Positions 56,453 to 64,000 of a stretch of 64,000 bases of DNA are shown here, one piece after another. Positions within the stretch are counted from its first letter, which is position 1; each line of letters begins with the position of its first letter. This DNA is from Terriglobus albidus (lineage in GTDB: Bacteria; Acidobacteriota; Terriglobia; Terriglobales; Acidobacteriaceae): NCBI RefSeq assembly GCF_008000815.1, contig NZ_CP042806.1, forward strand, positions 558,001-622,000, read 5' to 3'. The translations under genes and the position numbers were made by a program. Under the pieces are notes generated by a model that did no database searches, was not told where the DNA came from, and saw nothing but the letters and a program-made list of their open reading frames with translations.

Positions 56453-59416
56453 ATGATTCGTCCCATTGCAACTCTCGCTCTCTCTGCCTTTGCCTGCACA
56501 CTTGCGGCGCAACAGCCGACGGCGAGCTCCGTCGACGTCCTCATCAAGCCCGGCCATACCTTCGGAAGAGCCGTAGCGCGCATCGATGGCAAGCCCAAAC
56601 CGCAGCTCGTCACCCGGCGGGCCACGCATGCCTGGCTGGCCGAACAGGCGCACTCGGTCATCGTCGTCGCACCGCCGGAGAAGGGGCATCTGCAGCAGCA
56701 GCTCCGCATCTTCGATCTCGATTCCGGGGAACGCCACACTCTCGGTGACCTTCCCCTTGATGGACCCGAGTTCCTCGAAGTGCAGAACGGCGACGATCCC
56801 CCTGTCTTCCTGCTCAAAGGCAGCCAGAACGGTCAACCTGTGGTCTACCTCGCGGACACCACAGCGATTCACACGCGCCTGGTTGGCGCGACACGTCCCA
56901 CCCTCACCAGCGATACCCTTCGCTACACTCCCGCAGGTGGTAGCACTGCCAAAGAGATTCCACGGCGCACCGCTCTCGGCGAAGATCTCTTCCACCGCAT
57001 CTTTCTGACGGGTGGCGAGACGCTGCAGCTTCTTCCTGACGGACGCGCCGTAGTGGTCCGCAACGGCAAGCCGGAGTCAGCCACATGGCTCACGGACGGC
57101 GAAGCTCTCTTTGTTCACTCTGGTTCGCGCACAGACACCATCCTGCGTTCTTCGCTCCGGCAACAGAACGGTGTCCCCGCCGAGACGCGACTCACACTTC
57201 GCCTGCTGCAGCCTTTGAACTCGCGCACAGACAAGGCTGGAAAGCCGGTGGAGGCCGCTCTCATTCTTCCCGCTGTCGTCGACGGCCGCATTTATCTTCC
57301 GCAGAACACCCACTTGACCGGACATATCGTGAAGGTTAGTGGTGTGCACTATGGCTTCGGTCATGAGTCTGCCGCCGTCACCCTTCACTTCGAGCAGGCG
57401 CAGGTTCCCAACGGCCCTACACTTCCAGTCGATGTGCGTGTCGTGCAGGTTGAGAACGCCCGCGAGACCGTGGATGCTGCTGGAACCATCAAAGGTCAGC
57501 GCGCTACCGCCACTCTTGGCCACTCTGCCGAGGGCCAGATCACCGGCCTCGCGCAGGTCGATCCAATCGCTTACGTTGCGCTCACCGCCGACTCCATCGC
57601 TGTGCTCGGCTTTGCCGAGAGTGAGATTCTCTACTCCGCCGGCACCGAGATGATCGGCGCGCTCAACCTGCCACTGGTTACCGCGACGACGTATCCGCGC
57701 ACGACGGCACGCGAGGTCACCTCTCTTCAGGCGGAGCTCCCACCTTTCCTCCAGACGCTTCCCTTCCGCACGACGACTCAGGTAGGCGATCATCCTTCGG
57801 ATCTCACCAGCATCGTCTTTCTCGGATCCCCCGATGCTCTCAAACGCGCCTTCGCCGCCTCCGGCTGGGTTACAACCGACTCACTTACCGCCGCCTCGAC
57901 GTTCTCCACACTGCGTAGCATCAGCGGCACCCAGACCTACAACGAAGCTCCTATGTCGACGCTCCTGCTCGATTATCAGGAGCCCATCACCACGCTGACC
58001 AAGACCACTAACACCTTCAACGCGCGTCATCACCTGCGTGTCTTCTCCACCGGCAAGACCTTCGATGGGAAGACCGTGCTTACGGCTTCGACAACGCAGG
58101 ACACGGGCATCGCCTTCTCGCGAAAGAAGCGCACCTTCATTCACGTCATCGATCAGTACATCGACAATGAGCGCGACAAGGTGGTCAATGACCTGATCTT
58201 CACCCGCTGCGTGGATGCTTTCCAGATGGTGCCTAGGCCCTGGGTTCCGCGCGATGCCTATAACTCCACCGGCGATCGCCTGCGCACCGACGGCGATGTT
58301 GCCGTGCTTCGCCTGAACGATTGCAACGCACCGGTCATCACCACACCGACACCCGCTTCGCGGCCCAACAAGTTCGAGCGCAGTGTGCGCAACACCATGC
58401 TCACGCTACGCAGCCAGCTCTACCGCAGCAATCTCATCTACCAGGGCATCGACTACAGCCGCAAAGGGTTCACTCTCTTCTCGGAGCACGATGCTCCCGC
58501 GAACCTCGGAAACTGGTATCGCACCGAAGCCTCTGACGCCGGCGATGAAGAGAGCTCCGACAACATTGGTCGTCCGCAGAGCCATCCGGCAAAGCAGGTG
58601 ATGGAGCGCGATACCTCGCTCGCCCGCAACCGTTGGGCTCCGCCGAAGTACGAGATCGCATTGCACGGAGGCTACACTCGCTTCCGGCATGAGGCGCTTG
58701 AAGCCGATATCGTTCTGCTGGTTCCCGGCAAAGACACTGATCCGCTCTACATTGCAGGCCTCGCCGATGAGGTTGGTGATGGCTGGACGGCCGGCTTTTC
58801 CGTCACGGTGAACACCTGGAAATGGGTCTCGAACGAGTTCAGCTACTTCCGTCAGCAGGGCAAATACCGTCTCGGCGCCTTCGCGATCACCATCCCCGCG
58901 GGAGACACACCAATCAGTGATTCGGACTTCAACCAGGCCACTGCAACCGTCGGCCTGACAACGCGCCAGTTCGAGTACAACTCGCTTGTGCACTTCCGTC
59001 CGCCGAGCTCACGCTGGCGTCCTTATGTTGCCGCCGGCCCTGTGCTGCAGTTGATTGCTCTGGCGGATGCTCCGCTGAAGCGTCCCTCGTCGTATTACAC
59101 GCTCGGGCTCAAGAACCTCGGACTCTTCAAAGCCGCCTACGACTTCGGCAATACGCCTCCACTCGACGGTGGAGGCATCTTCCAACCCGGACTCCAGTAC
59201 GGCGCCGGCATCAAATACCGCGTGACACCTCGCTTCACCATGCGCATGGACTGGCGCGAGACCTGGTCCCGCAACCCGCGCATCATCCGCGACTCCTACG
59301 AAAGCTTTCTTCCCGATACCCTTCCGGATAGCTACGAAGTCCTCGTCCTCAACGGCCCACCCGACAGCATGTTTTTCCAACAACGCGCCACCATGGGCTT
59401 CGCCTTCACGTTCTAA
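56453..59416 (+). CDS. Exported 987-residue protein with LssY_C-like domain
   Basis: 987 residues from ATG 56453 (MIRPIATLALSAFACTLAAQ, signal peptide). The upstream open frame only reads through the heptamer array. The N-terminal third is a beta-rich domain (SSVDVLIKPGHTFGRAVARI, HSVIVVAPPEKGHLQQQLRI). The middle (about residues 480-620) resembles LssY_C: AASGWVTTDSLTAASTFSTL, HHLRVFSTGKTFDGKTVLTA, HVIDQYIDNERDKVVNDLIF. The C-terminal 220 residues alternate like an outer-membrane beta-barrel (EFSYFRQQGKYRLGAFAITI, FEYNSLVHFRPPSSRWRPYV, RFTMRMDWRETWSRN) and end in MGFAFTF with a terminal Phe. It is probably an outer-membrane protein of unknown role. Confidence 0.78.
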   Translation: MIRPIATLALSAFACTLAAQQPTASSVDVLIKPGHTFGRAVARIDGKPKPQLVTRRATHAWLAEQAHSVIVVAPPEKGHLQQQLRIFDLDSGERHTLGDLPLDGPEFLEVQNGDDPPVFLLKGSQNGQPVVYLADTTAIHTRLVGATRPTLTSDTLRYTPAGGSTAKEIPRRTALGEDLFHRIFLTGGETLQLLPDGRAVVVRNGKPESATWLTDGEALFVHSGSRTDTILRSSLRQQNGVPAETRLTLRLLQPLNSRTDKAGKPVEAALILPAVVDGRIYLPQNTHLTGHIVKVSGVHYGFGHESAAVTLHFEQAQVPNGPTLPVDVRVVQVENARETVDAAGTIKGQRATATLGHSAEGQITGLAQVDPIAYVALTADSIAVLGFAESEILYSAGTEMIGALNLPLVTATTYPRTTAREVTSLQAELPPFLQTLPFRTTTQVGDHPSDLTSIVFLGSPDALKRAFAASGWVTTDSLTAASTFSTLRSISGTQTYNEAPMSTLLLDYQEPITTLTKTTNTFNARHHLRVFSTGKTFDGKTVLTASTTQDTGIAFSRKKRTFIHVIDQYIDNERDKVVNDLIFTRCVDAFQMVPRPWVPRDAYNSTGDRLRTDGDVAVLRLNDCNAPVITTPTPASRPNKFERSVRNTMLTLRSQLYRSNLIYQGIDYSRKGFTLFSEHDAPANLGNWYRTEASDAGDEESSDNIGRPQSHPAKQVMERDTSLARNRWAPPKYEIALHGGYTRFRHEALEADIVLLVPGKDTDPLYIAGLADEVGDGWTAGFSVTVNTWKWVSNEFSYFRQQGKYRLGAFAITIPAGDTPISDSDFNQATATVGLTTRQFEYNSLVHFRPPSSRWRPYVAAGPVLQLIALADAPLKRPSSYYTLGLKNLGLFKAAYDFGNTPPLDGGGIFQPGLQYGAGIKYRVTPRFTMRMDWRETWSRNPRIIRDSYESFLPDTLPDSYEVLVLNGPPDSMFFQQRATMGFAFTF

Positions 59417-59445
59417 GCGGTCGGTGCTCGAGAAGCCACCTCTTA

Positions 59446-59477
59446 TTCAATCCTTCAATGATCCAATCATTCAATTA
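59446..59477. repeat. Octamer array (4 units, TTCAATNN) at the SDR stop
   Basis: TTCAATCC, TTCAATGA, TCCAATCA, TTCAATTA in tandem. The complement of 59471-59473 (TCA) in the last unit is the TGA stop of the SDR gene. Confidence 0.6.
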
Positions 59478-60268
59478 GTTGGTGCCATGATCTTCTTCGC
59501 AATCCTCGCGACCAACTTCCTCGGCGCAAACCGAACCCCAAAGACCATCCACCAGTTCATCCGTCCGGCGATCACGACTCTCTCTCCGCGCATCATGCCG
59601 GTATAGCCGATCTCAGCGACCTCTTTAGCGGACATGGCACCGCTGCGGAAGGCGATTGTCTTTGTCATACCCGCCGCCTCCGCGAACTCCGTCTTTGTTG
59701 TCCCCGGGCATAACGTCGTGACCGTAACGCCGGTCCCCACCAGCTCCTCCGCCAGAGCCTCACTGAAACTCGTCACAAATGCTTTCGTGGCTGCATACAC
59801 GGTCGCGAATGGAGTCGGCGTAAATCCTACGACTGAACTGACATTCAGAATGCGTCCATGCCCACGCGCCATCATGCAGGGTGCGATCATCCGCGTCAGC
59901 TCCATCAGCGCCACGATATTGACCTGCACGATCGCATGCAGTCGCTCGACTGGCACTTGTGTTACCGGTCCGTGGTGGCTGAAGCCGGCATTGTTCACCA
60001 GTACATCAATCTCTGCTTCACGCGCCGTGAGCTCTGCTTTGATCTGCGCGGCCGCTCCCGGCCGCGCGAGATCGATCGCCAGCACCTGTGTCGTGGCGCC
60101 ATGCTTCTGTGCCAGCATCTCCGCCAGTTGCTTGAGCCGCTCTTCCCGGCGGGCTACCAGCACCAGGTCGTAGCGATTCGCGGCCAGCACCTGTGCCAGC
60201 TCCCATCCAATGCCGCTGCTCGCACCGGTAACCAGCGCCAACGGCCTCTTTTGTTCGCTTGAAGACAT
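59471..60268 (-). CDS. Short-chain dehydrogenase/reductase
   Basis: 265 residues, classical SDR: GASSGIGWELAQVL (cofactor Gly-rich loop), VLVNNAGFSHHGPV (NNAG), NVSSVVGFTPTPFATVYAAT with the catalytic Ser and YxxxK (YAATK). Arg residues after beta-2 (VARREERLKQL) favour NADP. The substrate is unknown. It is related to the DltE/YqjQ-type group. The stop codon lies in the octamer repeat. It starts 9 bp downstream of the TRIC-like gene (same strand), so the pair form an operon. Confidence 0.92.
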   Translation of the reverse strand: MSSSEQKRPLALVTGASSGIGWELAQVLAANRYDLVLVARREERLKQLAEMLAQKHGATTQVLAIDLARPGAAAQIKAELTAREAEIDVLVNNAGFSHHGPVTQVPVERLHAIVQVNIVALMELTRMIAPCMMARGHGRILNVSSVVGFTPTPFATVYAATKAFVTSFSEALAEELVGTGVTVTTLCPGTTKTEFAEAAGMTKTIAFRSGAMSAKEVAEIGYTGMMRGERVVIAGRMNWWMVFGVRFAPRKLVARIAKKIMAPTN

Positions 60269-60277
60269 CGCTCTCCC

Positions 60278-60922
60278 TCACGCTCCGATCTTCGGCAGGC
60301 TCCATCCCTGCCACACGCTCAGCATGCGCAGAACGAAGCAGGATATGCCGCCGGCCAGTGCCGCCAGGCTGGGATGCAATCGCAGCGCCCGCACCGAAAT
60401 CACCATCACCGCTGCACCCAGCAGCGCCGCCGAGGCGTAGATATCCGTCCGAAGTATCCCCGGGATTGTGTTCAGAAAGATGTCGCGGATCGTTCCCCCG
60501 CCACAGCCGGTAATTGTGCCCAGCAACACCGCCATCATTGGATGCATGCCGAACTCCAGCGCCTTGGTAGCTCCGGCGATGGCAAACAACGACAGCCCGG
60601 CGGCATCCAAAGCAGTGATCAGTACCGAGCTGGCCTGCTGCGCCACTGTTCCATGAAAGACAAATGCCAGCATGCCGCCGGTAATAGCGATGGCTCCATA
60701 TCGCCAGTCTTTGATCGATGCGGGTGGTGTAGCTCCGATCAGCAGGTCGCGGACGATGCCGCCACCAACAGCAGTGGTAAAGGCAAGCACCAAAATGCCG
60801 AAAAGGTCCATAGCACCGCGAATACCCGCCAAGGCGCCCTCCATGGCAAACAGGAGCGTGCCGGCGAAGTCAGCGGTCAACAATACGAGGTCAAGGCCGC
60901 GCCGTAGTTTGGGTGTGTCCAT
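60278..60922 (-). CDS. TRIC-like/UPF0126 trimeric cation channel family protein
   Basis: 214 residues from ATG 60920-60922 (MDTPKLRRGLDL), preferred over an ATG at 61018 because GGGGGAAGAG lies just upstream. Seven hydrophobic helices are arranged as two three-helix repeats. Each repeat has a glycine kink followed by an RD pair (TAVGGGIVRDLLIG and TGCGGGTIRDIFLN), the hallmark of the family. Prokaryotic members are homotrimeric K+/Na+-type channels in the inner membrane. The downstream SDR is probably cotranscribed. Confidence 0.9.
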   Translation of the reverse strand: MDTPKLRRGLDLVLLTADFAGTLLFAMEGALAGIRGAMDLFGILVLAFTTAVGGGIVRDLLIGATPPASIKDWRYGAIAITGGMLAFVFHGTVAQQASSVLITALDAAGLSLFAIAGATKALEFGMHPMMAVLLGTITGCGGGTIRDIFLNTIPGILRTDIYASAALLGAAVMVISVRALRLHPSLAALAGGISCFVLRMLSVWQGWSLPKIGA

Positions 60923-61019
60923 CTCTTCCCCCAAAGGTAACGGTACCTTGGGCACGTACACGCGTAAATTGCTATCAAGTTCCCCTGAGGGGGGCCGATG
61001 AGCGGATTGAGCCATCATT

Positions 61020-61280
61020 ATGACTACTCTCGCCTTCGCCTATTTCGCTGTGAATACGCTGCTCGCTCTGGGCATGCACGCCACCACGATGCGCTCCACG
61101 CTGGAGCGCCCACGCGTTCTTGAGTTTCTGGCTTTCTTCGTCTTCTTTCTCATTGCCGGTCTGCCGCTGATGCTCGGCGCCATCGTGATCGGCGCAATCA
61201 GCTACAAGCGCGCCGGCCGCCGCCCGTCCATGCCGTCGATGCGCTCCACCGGCGTTCCGCAGCTCCGCATCGTCCGCTAA
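61020..61280 (+). CDS. Small three-helix membrane protein
   Basis: 86 residues, no match recognised. Hydrophobic segments (LAFAYFAVNTLLALGMHATT, VLEFLAFFVFFLIAGLPLML, and GAIVIGAISYK) and a basic tail (RAGRRPSMPSMRSTG) are visible. Its start is 97 bp from the divergent TRIC-like gene. There is a mosaic repeat after it. Confidence 0.65.
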   Translation: MTTLAFAYFAVNTLLALGMHATTMRSTLERPRVLEFLAFFVFFLIAGLPLMLGAIVIGAISYKRAGRRPSMPSMRSTGVPQLRIVR

Positions 61281-61324
61281 GCTCTCGCGGTTGAGGGCAG
61301 AAGCCGGGAGCTGGAATGATCTTC

Positions 61325-61437
61325 GTTGCCCCATTCTTTCGTCTCGACGAAAGAATGGGGCAACGCGCTTTGCGGGACCGTCTTTTTTATTTGGTCATTT
61401 CGTAGCGACCGGCGGGAGCGGAGAAATCTGCTTCTCA
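61325..61437. repeat. Mosaic repeat: perfect 18-bp hairpin plus TGTCATTTCG-type module
   Basis: GTTGCCCCATTCTTTCGT (61325-61342) pairs exactly with ACGAAAGAATGGGGCAAC (61347-61364), with a CTCG loop. It is followed by GCGGGACCGTCTTTTTTATT (terminator-like) and GTCATTTCGTAGCG...GCGG then GAGAAATCTGCTTCTCAG (61394-61437). The hairpin could end transcription of the 61020 gene. Confidence 0.65.
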
Positions 61438-61537
61438 GTATTTTTCCGGCCAGGTAGCCTTCAAGAGGTATCCCACCCATTGTGTTGCAGTGGCTGGGGC
61501 ACCCAGTTCTGTGGTTAATTTCGCTGGTACGCGCCAA

Positions 61538-62260
61538 CTACTTGGTGAACGCACGTGCCACCAACGCTGCGCCCCACGAGATGATGATGCCGCGCAGAAT
61601 CAGCCATGCATCCCATTGCCAGCCCAGCAGAAGGAAGCTGGCTGCAACCCCAAGGAAATAGATCTCGCCCAGAATTGCCTGCCCCCATGCGGGCTTTGCT
61701 CCCCCTGCGGGAACGCGCGCCTGCAGGCTGGGAAATAGCCGCGGCACGGCCGCCTTGTAGGTCAGATACGCTGGGCCACGCTGTTCTTCCAGGAACGCCT
61801 CTTCCCGCAGAATCAAGCGGAGCTGGACGGCGGTAATCAACACCACCGCGAACAATGCCGCCAGCGGCTGCATCAGCACGGCAACCCCGAGGGTATGCAG
61901 AATGGAGCCCAGATATAACGGATTGCGCGTATAGCGATACGGACCATCGGCGATGACACGTTCGCCGTGCATGCCTGAGTCCTCGACGACTCCAACACCG
62001 AGATAGGCCGTACCCCAGATCCGGAGCCAGGCCCCCGCGCAGGCCAGAAGCGCAGCCAACACCAGCACCGTCTCGGTAGCCGTGGCGAATCCGAGGCCTG
62101 TGCCCTTCATCAGGCCACCGGAGAGCTCGACCCACACCGACTGGCGGCCGACATTCATCCAACCCTTATTCCATGGCGCGGTAAAGCCAAGTATGAAGAT
62201 GACGGCGTGAATCAGATACCGCAGGCGATACTCAAGCGCGGTCGCGCGCAGCCACTTCAT
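61538..62260 (-). CDS. Isoprenylcysteine carboxyl methyltransferase-like membrane protein
   Basis: 240 residues with five to six membrane segments. The family signature GPYRYTRNPLYLGSILHTLG (Rossmann-less SAM pocket, NP) and an acidic pair later (LREEAFLEEQRGPAYLTYKA) mark the ICMT/phospholipid methyltransferase fold. It probably methylates a lipid or small substrate in the membrane. Its start overlaps the parB stop by 4 bp, so translation is coupled to the chromosome partition genes. Confidence 0.88.
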   Translation of the reverse strand: MKWLRATALEYRLRYLIHAVIFILGFTAPWNKGWMNVGRQSVWVELSGGLMKGTGLGFATATETVLVLAALLACAGAWLRIWGTAYLGVGVVEDSGMHGERVIADGPYRYTRNPLYLGSILHTLGVAVLMQPLAALFAVVLITAVQLRLILREEAFLEEQRGPAYLTYKAAVPRLFPSLQARVPAGGAKPAWGQAILGEIYFLGVAASFLLLGWQWDAWLILRGIIISWGAALVARAFTK

Positions 62261-63168
62261 GCCAAGGCCTCGAGCAGACGATCGAAGTCGTCGACATTGG
62301 CGTACTCGATGACGACCCTGCCCTTGCCATTCTTGTCCTCGATCCGTACCTTCAAGCCAAGCGTCCGCTGCAGCTTGGTCTGGGCTTCCTTCACATTGGG
62401 ATCGATCGGCGGCTCTTCCACTGTCTCGACCTTGCCCAGCTTGCGCTCCGGATTGAGCTGGTTTTGGACGAACGTCTCAGTCGCACGGACGGACATGCCC
62501 ATCTGTACAACCTTAAGTGCTGCCTTTTCAATAAGTTGGGAGTCTTCGAGGGCTAGCAGCGAACGCGCATGCCCGAAGCTGATCTCTCCGACTTCTACGC
62601 GGGCCTGGACCGATTCCGGTAACTTCAACAAACGAAGGAAGTTAGCGACGCTCGCCCGATCTTTGCCGGTGCGCTTGGCCATCTGTTCCTGGGTCAGACC
62701 GAACTCGCTTGACAGCCTCTGATAGGCCTTGGCCTGTTCCATCGGATTCAGATCGGCGCGCTGCAGGTTCTCGACGATGGTGATCTCCATCGCCTGCTCG
62801 TTCGAGACCTCTTTGATGATGGCGGGAACGGTGGTCTTACCTGCGCGTTGCGAAGCCAGCCAGCGGCGTTCACCGGCGATGAGCTGAAATTTGCCGCCAG
62901 GCAGCGAACGTACCAGGATCGGCTGGGCCACGCCCAGCTCCGCAATCGACGCACTCAGCTCCGCCAGCGCCGTCTCATCGAACCGGGTGCGCGTCTGATA
63001 GGGGTTGCGCTCGATCGCCTCGACCGGAATCTCTTTCGGTTTGCCCTCGATGACGGTGACAGAGGGGGCAGGGGGCGGTGGGGCGACGGGTTCAGCAGCC
63101 GGCTTCTTGGAGGGAAGCAGGGCTTCCAGACCTTTCCCCAGTGCGGCGCGTTTGGCTCCAGTGCTCAT
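62257..63168 (-). CDS. parB: Chromosome partitioning protein ParB
   Basis: 303 residues. The N-terminal CTP-binding/ParB core (IERNPYQTRTRFDETALAEL, QPILVRSLPGGKFQLIAGER, RWLASQRAGKTTVPAIIKEV with the GERR motif) is followed by the helix-turn-helix (LTQEQMAKRTGKDRASVANF) and a C-terminal dimerisation region (QTKLQRTLGLKVRIEDKNGK). It binds parS and spreads as a CTP-dependent clamp. No parS-like site was noticed in the window, though the search was by eye. A parA-like gene is just upstream. Confidence 0.95.
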   Translation of the reverse strand: MSTGAKRAALGKGLEALLPSKKPAAEPVAPPPPAPSVTVIEGKPKEIPVEAIERNPYQTRTRFDETALAELSASIAELGVAQPILVRSLPGGKFQLIAGERRWLASQRAGKTTVPAIIKEVSNEQAMEITIVENLQRADLNPMEQAKAYQRLSSEFGLTQEQMAKRTGKDRASVANFLRLLKLPESVQARVEVGEISFGHARSLLALEDSQLIEKAALKVVQMGMSVRATETFVQNQLNPERKLGKVETVEEPPIDPNVKEAQTKLQRTLGLKVRIEDKNGKGRVVIEYANVDDFDRLLEALA

Positions 63169-63272
63169 GGTTGAACGACTCCTGAGATGAGAAAACAGAG
63201 ATCAGAGAAAAAACTTCATCGGCCGGCCTTCGGCTCATTGTGCAAGCACTATCCGGCCCATCCTGCAAATTA

Positions 63273-64000
63273 CTACTTGTTGTAGGGCCAGAATTTGAAC
63301 TCCTGCCCCGTCTTCGCTGCCTTGGCGCGTTCTTTCGCTTTCGGGCTTTCGATCTTGTTGCGCTTCAATAGCTCCAGGGCCAGGTCGCGGTAGGCATCGG
63401 ACCCACGTGACCGCGGGTCGTAGACCATCACCGGCTTTCCGTGGCTGGGAGCCTCCGCCAGACGTACATTGCGGGGGATGGTGGTCTTCAACAGCTTGTC
63501 CCCAAAGAACTCCTGCAGATTGGCCGTGACCTGCTGTGCCAGGTTGGTGCGCTCGTCGTACATGGTCATCAGCACACCTTCCAGCGCCAGGCCGTGATTG
63601 AAGGCCTGGGAGACCCGGTCCAGCGTGCTCATCAGCTCGCTGATGCCTTCCAGGGCGAAGTATTCGGCCTGCATCGGTACGAGCAGGCCATCGGAGGCGA
63701 CCAGGGCATTCAGGGTCAGCAGATCCAGGGCTGGCGGACAGTCCAGCAGGATAAAGGGAAAACGCTCCCGCAGCGGCTCCAGGGCATCCCTAAGCCGGAA
63801 CTCCCGGCGATCCTGTTGAATGAGTTCGATGGTGGCGCCGATCAGGTTCTTGCTCGAAGGGATCAGCTTCAAGGTGCCAATCTCGGTCGTGAGCATGGCG
63901 GCGTCCGGCGTCACGGCGGTCATTAGCACGTCGTAGGTGGACGCTCGCTCGTCATCTCGTCCGAAACCGAGGCCGCCGGTGGAGTTTGCCTGAGGATCGA
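63273..64000 (-). CDS. parA: Chromosome partitioning ATPase ParA (partial, runs off window)
   Basis: About 242 codons from the window edge to the stop at 63273. The frame is open to base 64000 and reads DPQANSTGGLGFGRDDERAS, the nucleotide-binding switch of Walker-type ParA/MinD ATPases. The P-loop and start are outside the window. Other motifs: FPFILLDCPPALDLLTLNAL (Walker B) and VPMQAEYFALEGISELMSTL. It pairs with parB 104 bp downstream for chromosome segregation, a group usually near oriC. Confidence 0.93.
   Translation of the reverse strand, partial: DPQANSTGGLGFGRDDERASTYDVLMTAVTPDAAMLTTEIGTLKLIPSSKNLIGATIELIQQDRREFRLRDALEPLRERFPFILLDCPPALDLLTLNALVASDGLLVPMQAEYFALEGISELMSTLDRVSQAFNHGLALEGVLMTMYDERTNLAQQVTANLQEFFGDKLLKTTIPRNVRLAEAPSHGKPVMVYDPRSRGSDAYRDLALELLKRNKIESPKAKERAKAAKTGQEFKFWPYNK

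Noticed and set aside
62257-64000. parS sites near parAB
   Set aside because: No TGTTNCACGTGNAACA-like sequence noticed in the window. CACGTG occurrences seen (for example about 63407, 48390, 26163) lack the flanking arms.
1-64000. tRNA, rRNA, tmRNA, SRP and RNase P RNA genes
   Set aside because: No T-loop/D-loop pair or known RNA core sequence was recognised. A GTTCGAACC at about 24618 lies in the PhyH coding sequence.

Overview
The window looks like chromosomal DNA of an acidobacterium, most likely class Terriglobia / family Acidobacteriaceae. The reasons are two PadR regulator + ADOP-type orphan permease pairs (a hallmark of that group), a GC-rich coding style, a compact dnaA / rpmH-rnpA-yidD-yidC-jag region, and the absence of plasmid or phage backbone genes. 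No rRNA, tRNA or CRISPR array was seen. Genus cannot be fixed from the sequence alone. || Layout. 1-5.3 kb: a truncated membrane-anchored gene, an ECF sigma / anti-sigma operon with an extra membrane protein, a GntR-slipin operon with a clear palindromic operator, and a secreted tannase/feruloyl-esterase-like hydrolase. 5.5-11.1 kb: a HAF-repeat secreted protein, PadR-ADOP pair 1 and a membrane diguanylate cyclase. 11.4-15.2 kb: a receiver-like protein, mutM, and a glycine-zipper gene split by a MITE. 15.6-22.8 kb: the replication/ribosome/membrane-insertion core (dnaA divergent from rpmH-[cupin]-rnpA-yidD-yidC-jag). 23-29.6 kb: a Tat phosphoesterase, PhyH oxygenase, thrS and an M28 peptidase. 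30-31.4 kb: an IS110/IS1111-type element. 31.5-35.5 kb: small membrane proteins, ruvA and a large polytopic membrane protein. 35.8-38.8 kb: PadR-ADOP pair 2. 38.9-43.7 kb: mreB and a Cpx-like envelope-stress cluster (response regulator, sensor kinase, two secreted proteins). 43.7-49 kb: mnmE, an SPFH protein, trxC, an oxidoreductase and a DUF2461 protein. 49-56 kb: dihaem cytochrome + phosphoesterase, a second ECF sigma/anti-sigma pair, MarR/VOC, HU and LysR/NmrA. 56.4-64 kb: a 987-residue LssY_C-like protein, SDR, TRIC-like channel, methyltransferase, parB and a truncated parA. || The intergenic DNA is unusually structured. Two copies of a ~266-bp MITE with a TA target occur at 14.1 and 41.6 kb. 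One disrupts a signal peptide. The other landed one codon into a sensor-kinase gene, and its end re-supplies a Shine-Dalgarno and an in-frame ATG. The IS1111-like element sits in the loop of a short palindrome, and its 3' non-coding end contains two 9-mers that match the two insertion junctions, as expected of a guide (bridge/seek) RNA. Seven-base repeats of consensus AACYRGS occur as perfect 17x and 20x arrays and as degenerate 4-5-mers, several carrying or touching stop codons. A mosaic of other short repeat modules (hairpin, TGTCAT...GAGAAATCTGC, octamer) fills other gaps. All coordinates and motifs come from reading the sequence. Family names rest on recognised motifs, not database searches.
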